11,807 nt of DNA from Betaproteobacteria bacterium (lineage in GTDB: Bacteria > Pseudomonadota > Gammaproteobacteria > Burkholderiales > SG8-41). The stretch is from positions 1-11,807 of the forward strand of contig JAKFUJ010000324.1 of assembly GCA_021732805.1 (NCBI GenBank). Reading direction: 5' to 3'. The translations under genes and the position numbers were made by a program. Positions within the stretch are counted from its first letter, which is position 1; each line of letters opens with the position of its first letter. Under the pieces are notes generated by a model that was not told where the DNA came from, did no database searches, and saw only the letters and a program-made list of their open reading frames with translations. Positions 5,966 to 11,807 of the stretch are shown here, one piece after another.

Positions 5966-6700
5966 AGCCTGGCGCGACACGCTGCGCGAATCCGCAGTGT
6001 GTGAATCCGCAGTTTGCGCTCCCGCAGTTCGTGACTCCATCGCCTGTTCCAGAAATTTGATCGCTTCGTCGCGCGTTGCCTGCGACAGTGCGCCTGCGAT
6101 TTTCTCCGCCTGTGCGCCGGCACCGGACTCTATGGCTAAAAGCAGATACTGCCATTGTTTCGCCGAAAACCGCTGGTGTGCGGGCGAGGCCAGAGCAAGA
6201 CGCGTGTAACGGCTGGTCTGCAACATCAGCGAAGCCAGTGTCGATCGCAACCAGTGATTGGATACGCTTTCGGTCAGCGTGCGGTTGACCATCAGCGCGA
6301 CGCGCGTGTATTCGGCGCGGTCCCTGCCGGCGAGTTGCTGCATGCGCGCAATCGGTTCCTTGACCTGTGCAACCAGTTCTTGCCGCTGCGGATCTTCGGC
6401 AATCCAGCGCGCACGCAGGCCAACCAGCGCCGCGCGCACCTGATACAGCTCCTTGATTTCGCGCACCGTGACATCAGTGACCACCGCGCCGCGGTAGGGC
6501 AGGATGGTGACCAGTCCCGCATGCTGCAGGGCGCGCAGTGCGTCGCGGATCGGGCCATGACTCAAGCCGAATTCCTGCGACAGTGTGGCTTCAATCAAGC
6601 GTGAACCCGGCGGATAGGTTCCGTCCACGATGCGCGTGGCCAGCCTCTCGGTGATTTTTTCGGGCAGGGTCTGGGTCAGGGTGCTCGCGGCTGAGACCAT
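5948..6700 (-). CDS. GntR-family transcriptional regulator with FCD-type ligand domain
   Basis: This 250-residue regulator has the GntR winged helix at about residues 11-76 (LPEKITERLATRIVDGTYPP, then GSRLIEATLSQEFGLSHGPIRDALRALQHAGLV and PYRGAVV). An all-helical FCD-like effector domain follows at about 80-220. The histidines that usually bind metal in FCD domains are largely absent: the last helical segment reads YLLLAIESGAGAQAEKIAGAL instead of the usual His-containing pattern, so the ligand may be bound without metal. The last 25-30 residues (AGAQTADSHTADSRSVSRQ) are low-complexity and come from a 15-bp DNA repeat. It is divergent from the TauD/TfdA gene and probably represses it through the palindrome at 6773-6786. 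No good ribosome binding site precedes the chosen ATG, so the start is less certain than the family. Confidence 0.9.
   Translation of the reverse strand: MVSAASTLTQTLPEKITERLATRIVDGTYPPGSRLIEATLSQEFGLSHGPIRDALRALQHAGLVTILPYRGAVVTDVTVREIKELYQVRAALVGLRARWIAEDPQRQELVAQVKEPIARMQQLAGRDRAEYTRVALMVNRTLTESVSNHWLRSTLASLMLQTSRYTRLALASPAHQRFSAKQWQYLLLAIESGAGAQAEKIAGALSQATRDEAIKFLEQAMESRTAGAQTADSHTADSRSVSRQAKKPAA
5988..6043 (-). repeat. Imperfect 15-bp tandem repeat inside the GntR gene
   Basis: GAATCCGCAGT occurs at 5988-5998 and 6003-6013, the related GCTCCCGCAGT at 6018-6028, and a weaker GACTCCATCGC at 6033-6043. All are spaced by 15 bases, so each unit adds five residues without changing frame. The copies decay away from the 3' end of the gene. 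They produce the ADSHT/ADSRS pattern of the protein tail. Confidence 0.7.
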
Positions 6701-6770
6701 GTTTTTATCATGAATTCAATAAGATAGTGGCGGTCAGTATATCGGTGTAAGGGCGCAAAAGGAATAATTA

Positions 6771-6798
6771 TTGATTATTAATAATCCTTGGATATAAT
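6771..6798 (+). promoter_or_regulatory. Sigma-70 promoter of the TauD/TfdA dioxygenase gene
   Basis: A perfect TATAAT (6793-6798) is preceded by TTGATT (6771-6776) with a 16-base spacer. The start codon lies about 60 bases downstream at 6858. The region is much richer in A and T than its surroundings. The -35 box and spacer are overlapped by a perfect palindrome, which points to repression. Confidence 0.75.
6773..6786. promoter_or_regulatory. Candidate GntR operator palindrome
   Basis: GATTATTAATAATC is a perfect 14-bp palindrome that covers part of the -35 box and the spacer of the dioxygenase promoter. Its size and symmetry suit a dimeric GntR regulator, and the divergent regulator gene is 72 bases away. 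Direct binding is inferred. The sequence is AT-rich, so chance symmetry is not excluded. Confidence 0.6.
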
Positions 6799-6857
6799 GT
6801 GTGCACGTTCCTGACGCGACATTTTGGCGCGACCGGATTCCAAGAGGAGATCAGACC

Positions 6858-7763
6858 ATGTCCGCAACCGCAGCCGCCGTTTCCGAAAAATCTGCCGCCC
6901 AATCCGGCGGCATCAGTGTGGTGCCGATCACCCAAACCATCGGCGCCGACATTATCGGCGTTGACCTGATGCAAACGCTGTCCGATGCGCAGTTCGCGCA
7001 AATCCATGACGCGTGGATGCAGCACCATGTATTGCGTTTCCGCGGCCAGAACATGACCAAGGAGCAGTTGCAGACGTTCAGCCGCCTGTTCGGCGAACTC
7101 GACAAGGCGCCGATCAACACCACCGGCAAACCCTGGGTCGAAGGTTTTCCCGATATGACCGTGATGTCCAACATCAAGGTTGACGGCAAAGTCATCGGCA
7201 GCCTCGGTTACGGCGAAGCGGTGTGGCATACCGACATGTCGTACAACGACATCACGCCGTCCGGCGCCTTGCTCTACGGCGTCGAAGTCACCAAAACCGG
7301 TGGTGAAACCGGCTTCCTCAACATGTATCACGCCTATGAAACCCTGCCGGCGGACCTCAAGGCTGCGATCGAAGGCAAAACCATCAAGCACGATGCCAGC
7401 CGCAACAGCGCCGGTGATCTGCGCGCGGGCTTCAAGCCTGTGACCGATCCGCGCGAAGCGCCGGGCGCCGTGCATCCCGTGGTCGTGCGTCATCCGGTGA
7501 CCGGGCGCAAGGCGCTGTTTCTCGGCCGCCGGCCGTTCGGTTATGTGATGGGCCTGGGCCTGGCAGACAGCGAAGCGTTGCTCAACCGCCTGTGGGCGCA
7601 TGCGTCGCAGGAGCAGTTTGCCTGGTTCCAGAAGTGGAGCGTCGGTGACCTGCTGATCTGGGACAACCGCTGCGTGATGCACAAGCGTACGGCGTTTGAT
7701 GCGAATGAGCGCCGCTTGCTGTTTCGCACGCAGATCAAGGGTGTGCGGCCACAAGCTGCCTGA
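6858..7763 (+). CDS. TauD/TfdA-family 2-oxoglutarate and Fe(II)-dependent dioxygenase
   Basis: This 301-residue protein belongs to the TauD/TfdA dioxygenases, which hydroxylate small substrates using Fe(II), oxygen and 2-oxoglutarate, often releasing sulfite, a phenol or an amine. The iron-binding triad is visible as HTD in VWHTDMSYND (H124, D126) and the distal H275 in WDNRCVMHKRTAFD. R290 in RRLLFRTQIKG should bind the 2-oxoglutarate carboxylate. The start at 6858 is set by an AGAGGAGA ribosome binding site. The substrate cannot be told from the sequence: taurine, alkylsulfonates, aryloxyalkanoates and other carboxylates are all used by relatives. No transport genes lie beside it. A divergent GntR regulator probably controls it in response to the substrate or a product. 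Confidence 0.93.
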   Translation: MSATAAAVSEKSAAQSGGISVVPITQTIGADIIGVDLMQTLSDAQFAQIHDAWMQHHVLRFRGQNMTKEQLQTFSRLFGELDKAPINTTGKPWVEGFPDMTVMSNIKVDGKVIGSLGYGEAVWHTDMSYNDITPSGALLYGVEVTKTGGETGFLNMYHAYETLPADLKAAIEGKTIKHDASRNSAGDLRAGFKPVTDPREAPGAVHPVVVRHPVTGRKALFLGRRPFGYVMGLGLADSEALLNRLWAHASQEQFAWFQKWSVGDLLIWDNRCVMHKRTAFDANERRLLFRTQIKGVRPQAA

Positions 7764-7786
7764 GTCGTTTGACCTGCCGAAGATCA

Positions 7787-7818
7787 AGGGCAACGCCGCG
7801 GCGTTGCCCTGTTTTTTT
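7787..7818 (+). terminator. Rho-independent terminator after the dioxygenase gene
   Basis: Bases 7787-7810 form a perfect 24-base palindrome (AGGGCAACGCC and its complement around a GC centre), followed by seven T residues at 7812-7818. It is placed between two converging genes. The T run is on the plus strand, so it chiefly serves the dioxygenase. Confidence 0.92.
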
Positions 7819-7826
7819 GAGAGGTG

Positions 7827-7982
7827 TTACGGCACTGCCGGCAATACACCGGCGGCGTTATCCTTGAAAAACTTTTCTTTCAGTTTTTTCATCGCTTCCA
7901 GATAATCTTCCATCGTCGACTGGTTGTTTTCGTACTTGCCGGCGATTTTCTGATAAGCGGTGATGTAGTCCTGATCGGTCAT
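7827..7982 (-). CDS. Small hypothetical protein, 51 residues
   Basis: This short reading frame encodes a charged, largely helical protein that begins MTDQDYITAYQKIAGKYEN, has a lysine-rich middle (EAMKKLKEKFFKDN) and ends AAGVLPAVP. An AAGGAC ribosome binding site lies at a suitable distance before the ATG. The stop is placed just beyond the terminator of the converging dioxygenase gene, as expected for a real gene. It has no signal peptide, membrane segment or cysteine. I do not recognise the family. A cytoplasmic role, perhaps as a small helical binding protein, is all that the composition suggests. Confidence 0.65.
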   Translation of the reverse strand: MTDQDYITAYQKIAGKYENNQSTMEDYLEAMKKLKEKFFKDNAAGVLPAVP

Positions 7983-8084
7983 GGTTTTTGTCCTTTTGGC
8001 ATCGGATCACTATACGCGCTTGGAGGAGTACCCAGCGGGTGATTTGCGAATTCTTCCGATGATTCCGGACCTGAGCGGCAGTGT

Positions 8085-8348
8085 AGGGTGGGCAAAGCGC
8101 AGCGTGCCCACGTGGATATCGCATCCGTGCTGCCGTTTCCGTATGCCCCGTTACCGACGCAGCCGCATGCCCGGCGGCACGTTAAGGATTGGCCACATTC
8201 GTGGCTTCACGCTTGGGTCAAGCGTGGTGATTTACCGGAGGGTTGGGCGGGCGAAGCCGGTGGTGGGAGTTCAGAGTTCGGGGAGCGTGGTTGATGGAGT
8301 ATGTGTGGGAAGTGTGATTGCGCGGGCACGCTGCGCTTTGCCCACCCT
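8085..8348. repeat. 264-bp MITE-like element with 25-bp perfect inverted ends
   Basis: Bases 8085-8109 (beginning AGGGTGGGCAAAGCGCAG) and 8324-8348 are perfect reverse complements over 25 bases. The 214 bases between hold no credible gene. They include an 8-bp perfect hairpin, CACGCTTG/CAAGCGTG, at 8208-8226. The end sequence resembles repeats that I recall being scattered in beta- and gammaproteobacterial intergenic regions. No target-site duplication was found at the edges. The right end is five bases from the stop codon of the GTPase gene, so the arm may also act in 3' end formation of that transcript. The spacer from 7983 to 8084 holds no gene that I can support. Confidence 0.75.
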
Positions 8349-8353
8349 GCGTT

Positions 8354-9262
8354 TTATTCTTCGTCTGCAGAGTTCTCGATTGCGTCCTTGTTCTTGCCAA
8401 TGGCAGGCGGTCTGGCCGTTCGCGTCGCCGGCGTCTCCAGACTCATTTTTCCCAGCGCGCCGCTGCGATAATCATTGAGCAGCGCAATCGCCGCCTTGTC
8501 GAAATCGAAGTCCCCGCCCTTGAGTCTGAAACCGCGCTTCGCTGCTACAGCTTCGACCACGCCGACAGCATCCAGTGCCGGACCGTCGTCCGGCAAACCA
8601 TAACGCTTTCTCAGTGCTTCGGGGTAACGCGCCAGCAGGATCTCCGCCAAAAACACCGCAACTTCGGATTCGATGTAGGCATTGATGCCGATGCTGTGGC
8701 TGGCAGCGAGCATCAGGCCGTCGTCGGGGTGGTCGATCTTCGGCCACATCAGACCCGGGGTGTCGGTGAGGCTCACCGTCGGCGACAGTTCGTAACGCGC
8801 GAGGGACTTGGTGATGGCAGGTTCATCGCCGACCTTGGCCTTGCGCTGTTTGATCAGGGCATTGATCAGCGTCGATTTGCCGACGTTGGGCACACCCATG
8901 ACCAGCATGCGCAGCGGCTTGATGGTGTCATTGCGATGCGGTGCGATTTTTTTGGCGGCGGCAACGATTTTCATCGCGTCCCCCGGTTTCTTTGCCGAGA
9001 GCGTGATCGCATGCACGTTTTTCTGCGCATTGAAAAATGTCAGCCATGCCGGCGTGGCGACGGGATCGGCGAGATCCATTTTGTTCAGCACCTTGAGGCA
9101 GGGTCGCTGGCGATGTACGCGCAGCGATTCGACCATCGGGTTTGAACTCGCCATCGGGCAACGCGCGTCGAGGATCTCGATCACCACGTCGTGATCAGCC
9201 ATTGCTTTTTTGATTTTTTCGACGGCAACGGCCATGTGGCCGGGGAACCAGTTGATGCTCAT
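8354..9262 (-). CDS. rbgA: RbgA/YlqF-type circularly permuted ribosome biogenesis GTPase
   Basis: This 302-residue protein starts MSINWFPGHM, the standard beginning of YlqF/RbgA GTPases. The GTP-binding motifs are in permuted order: NKMD (G4, residues 60-63) and SAKK (G5, about 89-92) come before GVPNVGKST (G1, 123-131) and DTPG (G3, 167-170). The C-terminal half holds the family's RNA-binding extension. In Bacillus the protein is needed for late assembly of the 50S subunit; proteobacterial relatives are less studied. The start at 9262 is chosen by family resemblance. An upstream GTG at 9325 would add 21 residues without family likeness. The ribosome binding site is weak. The tail after about residue 275 is low-complexity and basic to acidic. 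Confidence 0.92.
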   Translation of the reverse strand: MSINWFPGHMAVAVEKIKKAMADHDVVIEILDARCPMASSNPMVESLRVHRQRPCLKVLNKMDLADPVATPAWLTFFNAQKNVHAITLSAKKPGDAMKIVAAAKKIAPHRNDTIKPLRMLVMGVPNVGKSTLINALIKQRKAKVGDEPAITKSLARYELSPTVSLTDTPGLMWPKIDHPDDGLMLAASHSIGINAYIESEVAVFLAEILLARYPEALRKRYGLPDDGPALDAVGVVEAVAAKRGFRLKGGDFDFDKAAIALLNDYRSGALGKMSLETPATRTARPPAIGKNKDAIENSADEE

Positions 9263-9400
9263 GTTGAATTTGCCGGGATGGGTTGAAGGTTTTTTGCGTG
9301 ACCGGAAGTATTGAGACCTCGCCACCGTGGAAGTATATCATAACCTGTTGTTTTTATTGAATTAATTGTTGTCATATTGAATCGGTTATAGTCCCGGCCC
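9263..9400. other. AT-rich divergent intergenic region between GTPase and MFS genes
   Basis: The middle of this gap (about 9330-9390) is strongly AT-rich and must contain both promoters. TATAGT-like and TATGAT-like -10 candidates occur on the two strands, but none has a well-spaced -35 box, so I do not call a promoter. No ribosome binding site of good quality precedes the MFS start at 9401. Confidence 0.35.
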
Positions 9401-10540
9401 ATGTCCCGACCCGCAGCGCTGCGCATTGCACTGGCCGGCATGGCTGCGCTGGCCGTGGCCATGGGCATCGGCCGTTTCGCGTTCACGCCGATCCTGCCGA
9501 TGATGCAGGACGACGCGGGACTCAGTGTCGCGGCCGGCGGTTATCTCGCTTCGGCCAATTACCTCGGTTATTTCGCGGGATCCCTGTTCGCGCCGCGGCT
9601 GCGTGTGCGAGACGAGACGGCGGTACTCGGCAGCATGCTGATCATCGGCATCGCCACCATCGCCATGGGTCATGTGGCGAGCTATCCGGCCTGGCTGGTG
9701 TTGCGGCTGATTGCCGGCATCGCCAATGCGTGGATCGCGATTTTTGCGTTTTCCTGGTGCCTGGACCGGCTGGCCGGTTTGCAGCAGCCGGTGCTGAACA
9801 GCCTGATTTTCGCCGGCGTCGGCGCGGGCACGCTGGTCGTCGGCGTGATTTGCGCGATGCTGATGCAATGGCCGGCGCCATCGGCGCAGGTGTGGATGGT
9901 ACTGGGCACGCTGGCGCTGGTTGTTACCGCTGTCGTATGGCCGATCTACCGTGGCGGCGGCGATGTGCGCCGCGCCGTTGCACGCGCAACCGGCGGCGGT
10001 GTGCCGTGGAGCCGCGATGCCGTGTTGCTGGTGTTCTGCTTCGGCGTGTCCGGCTTCGGTTACATCATTCCGGCCACATTCCTGCCGGCGATGGCGCGCA
10101 CCATCATTCCCGATCCGGCCGTTTTCGGCTGGGCATGGCCGGTGTTCGGCGCCGCAGCGATGATCTCGAATATTGTCGCGGCGGCATTGCTGCGCGGATA
10201 CGCAACGCGCCGGATATGGATGGTGTGCCACCTGGTGATGGCCTGCGGCGTGATGATTCCGGTGTTCTGGGGCGGCATCGCCGCGATCATGGTTGCGGCG
10301 TTATGCGTCGGCGGTACTTTCATGGTGATCACCATGTTGAGCATCCAGGAGGCGCGCGCGGTCGCCGGCGCCCATGCGGTGCAGCTCACGGCTGCAATGA
10401 CCGCGTCTTTCGCATTGGGGCAAATCCTCGGCCCCATCGTCGCCAGCCTGCTGTTTGAAGCGGGCTTCGGCTTTGCCAGCGGTTTGCTGCTGGCAGGCGC
10501 GCTGCTGGCGGCAAGTGCGGTGATGTTGTGGCGCACCTGA
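9401..10540 (+). CDS. YbfB/YjiJ-family MFS transporter
   Basis: This 379-residue integral membrane protein has about twelve hydrophobic segments. It begins with the family signature in its first helix, AALAVAMGIGRFAFTPILPMM (about residues 14-34), and continues YLASANYLGYFAGSLFAPRLR, both typical of the YbfB/YjiJ branch of the major facilitator superfamily. The second half has a matching GFGYIIPATFLPAMA segment, reflecting the two-fold repeat of MFS proteins. The substrate is unknown for nearly all members, and the neighbours do not settle it. Codon use and GC match the surrounding genes. The gene ends 71 bases before the peroxiredoxin gene on the same strand, so partial co-transcription is possible. 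Confidence 0.9.
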   Translation: MSRPAALRIALAGMAALAVAMGIGRFAFTPILPMMQDDAGLSVAAGGYLASANYLGYFAGSLFAPRLRVRDETAVLGSMLIIGIATIAMGHVASYPAWLVLRLIAGIANAWIAIFAFSWCLDRLAGLQQPVLNSLIFAGVGAGTLVVGVICAMLMQWPAPSAQVWMVLGTLALVVTAVVWPIYRGGGDVRRAVARATGGGVPWSRDAVLLVFCFGVSGFGYIIPATFLPAMARTIIPDPAVFGWAWPVFGAAAMISNIVAAALLRGYATRRIWMVCHLVMACGVMIPVFWGGIAAIMVAALCVGGTFMVITMLSIQEARAVAGAHAVQLTAAMTASFALGQILGPIVASLLFEAGFGFASGLLLAGALLAASAVMLWRT

Positions 10541-10611
10541 AATACGGGGTCATGACCGGTGTTATGCTGTCGCGGCAATTCAGTCTTTCAACAATGATCA
10601 GGAGAGTATTC

Positions 10612-11073
10612 ATGGAAATTCAAGCAGGCAGTCCCGCGCCGGACTTTGCTCTGGCTGCGCACAATTCCGAGCAGAAGGTCTCGCTGTCTGCCCTCAAGGG
10701 AAGACCCGTCGTGGTCGCGTTCATGCCCTTCGCCTTCACCGGTGGATGAACGAACCAGGTCAACGGGTTCCGTGCGAACTACGAAGAATTCAAGAAGCTG
10801 AACTGTGAAATCCTGCAACTCAGCGCCGATCCGCTGCCGGCGTTGAAAGCCTGGTCCGATCATCTTGGTGGCGTGCCGTTTCCGCTGCTGTCGGACTACT
10901 GGCCGCATGGTGCGGTGGGTGAAGCCTACGGTATTTTCAATAACGAGCGCGGCATGGACAAGCGCGCGGCCTACGTCATCGATGCCAAAGGCGTGGTGCG
11001 TTACGCCAAGGTCTATCCGCAGGGCACGATACCGACCAGCGACGAACTGCTGGCCGAATTGCGCAAGCTCTGA
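10612..11073 (+). CDS. AhpE-like peroxiredoxin with in-frame UGA at the peroxidatic cysteine (probable selenoprotein)
   Basis: Read through the in-frame TGA at 10747-10749, this gene encodes 153 residues, the usual length of 1-Cys AhpE-type peroxiredoxins. The TGA is codon 46, in FAFTGG-UGA-TNQV, exactly where the peroxidatic cysteine of the PxxxTxxC motif belongs (P39, T43, position 46). The rest of the fold is intact: the catalytic arginine is R118 in DKRAAYVIDAKG, and the reading frame has no other stop until 11073. Selenocysteine at this place is known in other peroxiredoxins and would raise activity towards peroxides. A strong AGGAGA ribosome binding site precedes the ATG. A stem-loop follows the UGA. 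C64 is the only ordinary cysteine. The alternative is a nonsense mutation or sequencing error; selA, selB and selC are not in this window. Confidence 0.83.
10750..10779 (+). promoter_or_regulatory. Candidate bacterial SECIS element after the UGA codon
   Basis: Directly after the UGA, ACGAACC (10750-10756) pairs with GGTT and CGT (10766-10773) with one bulged C, leaving the loop AGGTCAACG. The AGGTC resembles the apical loop of Escherichia coli fdhF. The loop is only about 8 bases from the UGA, which is closer than usual. An alternative stem, GTTC/GAAC (10767-10770 with 10776-10779), has loop CGTGC at about 21 bases from the UGA, within the usual range, but has only four pairs. Confidence 0.5.
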
Positions 11074-11090
11074 GTCCGTATGCAGGTTCG

Positions 11091-11134
11091 GGCCGGCAGG
11101 CGGCTCCCGCGAGGGGCTGGTTGCCGGCCTTGTT
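11091..11134 (+). terminator. Possible weak terminator after the peroxiredoxin gene
   Basis: GGCCGGCA (11091-11098) pairs with TGCCGGCC (11122-11129), with further pairing inside the GC-rich loop. The downstream tract is only CTTGTTA, so termination would be weak, or the hairpin may simply stabilise the mRNA end. Confidence 0.4.
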
Positions 11135-11215
11135 ACGTCGGGTTGCTGGCCCATATTTTGCGTCATCATCAACAGGTTTTGAGTCGCGCCAAGTGTGCGA
11201 TACGGAGGAATGATC

Positions 11216-11807
11216 ATGCTCAAGGGTAAAAGTGCAGTGGTAACCGGATCCACCAGCGGCATCGGACTGGCCGTGGCTGAAGCGCTGGCTGCGCGCGGCG
11301 TCAATATCATGTTGAACGGTCTGGGTAATGGCGCCGACATTGAAAATCTGCGCGCCCGTATTGCGCGCGAACATGGCGTCAAAGTGCTTTTTGACGGCGC
11401 CGACATGAGCAAGCCTGCAACCATTGCGGTGATGATGGAAAACGCCGCGAAGGCATTCGGCGCGGTGGATATCCTGGTCAACAATGCCGGCATCCAGTTC
11501 GTGTCGCCGGTCGAGGATTTTCCGCCGGAAAAATGGGATGCCATCATCGCCATCAATCTGGTGGCGCTGTTTCATACCATCCGCCACGCGGTGCCCGGCA
11601 TGAAACAGAAAAAGTGGGGGCGCATCATCAACATTGCGTCGGCGCATGCGCTGGTGGCGTCACCCTTCAAGTCGGCCTATGTCGCCGCCAAACACGGTGT
11701 TGCCGGTCTGACCAAGACCATCGCACTGGAAACGGCGACCTTCGGTATCACCTGCAATGCCATCTGCCCTGGTTATGTGCTGACGCCGCTGGTGGAAAAA
11801 CAGATTC
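11216..11807 (+). CDS. bdhA: 3-hydroxybutyrate dehydrogenase, 3' end outside the window
   Basis: The visible 197 residues are a short-chain dehydrogenase/reductase that interconverts 3-hydroxybutyrate and acetoacetate with NAD, the step that follows poly-hydroxybutyrate breakdown. The nucleotide-binding TGSTSGIG lies at about residues 10-17, NNAGIQ near 90, and the catalytic Ser and YxxxK in INIASAHALVASPFKSAYVAAKHG. SAHALVAS, KSAYVAAKHGV and CNAICPGYVLTPLVEKQI are characteristic of bacterial BDH rather than of generic reductases. Full-length enzymes have about 260 residues, so about a quarter is missing. Two in-frame ATGs occur at 11210 and 11216. The second is chosen because GGAGGA (11204-11209) abuts the first and is spaced six bases from the second. 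Confidence 0.93.
   Translation, partial: MLKGKSAVVTGSTSGIGLAVAEALAARGVNIMLNGLGNGADIENLRARIAREHGVKVLFDGADMSKPATIAVMMENAAKAFGAVDILVNNAGIQFVSPVEDFPPEKWDAIIAINLVALFHTIRHAVPGMKQKKWGRIINIASAHALVASPFKSAYVAAKHGVAGLTKTIALETATFGITCNAICPGYVLTPLVEKQI

Noticed and set aside
6768..7793. 341-residue reading frame opposite the dioxygenase
   Set aside because: It is a complement shadow with no family features, while the plus strand encodes all dioxygenase motifs and has a ribosome binding site.
8088..8478. Reading frames inside and beside the 264-bp repeat
   Set aside because: They are made from repeat arms (RGHAALCPP-type translations) and the antisense of the GTPase gene; no ribosome binding site or family support.
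10548..10557. GGTCATGACC palindrome before the peroxiredoxin gene as a regulator site
   Set aside because: Only 10 bp long and not matching a recognised OxyR or PerR pattern; easily due to chance.
10588..11556. 322-residue minus-strand frame across the peroxiredoxin and dehydrogenase region
   Set aside because: It is antisense to two recognisable genes and spans their intergenic gap; it has no recognisable domain.

Overview
The window looks like chromosomal DNA of a betaproteobacterium. The GC content is moderately high, and the gene types fit Burkholderiales or relatives: a GntR/FCD regulator beside a TauD/TfdA dioxygenase, a YbfB/YjiJ-type MFS transporter, and a poly-hydroxybutyrate-type 3-hydroxybutyrate dehydrogenase. 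The exact taxon cannot be fixed from the sequence. No rRNA, tRNA, CRISPR array or complete insertion sequence was seen.

Layout. (1) 23-580, minus: a Tat-exported MsrB methionine sulfoxide reductase. (2) 767-1761, plus: a quinone oxidoreductase/zinc-binding dehydrogenase broken by a one-base frameshift near 970. (3) 1776-4576, minus: an operon-like run ending in a bufferin metallophore cluster. In transcription order it holds a small secreted repeat protein, a DUF2282 bufferin precursor (bufA), a DUF692/MNIO oxidase (bufB), its DUF2063 partner (bufC) and a DoxX-family membrane protein (bufD). (4) 4753-5938, plus, divergent: an ECF sigma factor of the Caulobacter SigF type and its membrane anti-sigma NrsF (DUF1109). 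(5) 5948-7763: a GntR/FCD repressor divergent from a TauD/TfdA dioxygenase, with a perfect AT-rich palindrome inside the dioxygenase promoter. (6) 7827-7982: a 51-residue hypothetical protein, followed by a 264-bp element bounded by 25-bp perfect inverted repeats. (7) 8354-9262, minus: an RbgA/YlqF-type circularly permuted GTPase. (8) 9401-10540, plus: an MFS transporter. (9) 10612-11073, plus: an AhpE-like peroxiredoxin whose peroxidatic cysteine codon is UGA, so a probable selenoprotein. (10) From 11216, plus: a 3-hydroxybutyrate dehydrogenase cut by the window end.

The main result is regulatory. Three exact copies of GTAACC-N16-CGAA, the promoter motif I recall for Caulobacter SigF, lie in the bufferin/SigF region. 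One is before the sigma factor gene, one before the secreted repeat protein and one before bufA. This makes regions 3 and 4 a self-contained stress module. NrsF would hold SigF at the membrane; metal or redox stress would release it; SigF would then raise its own level, the bufferin system and the unrecognised secreted protein. Stress roles come from what is known of these families, and the promoter matches are direct observations. The secreted repeat protein and the UGA-containing peroxiredoxin are the least expected items.
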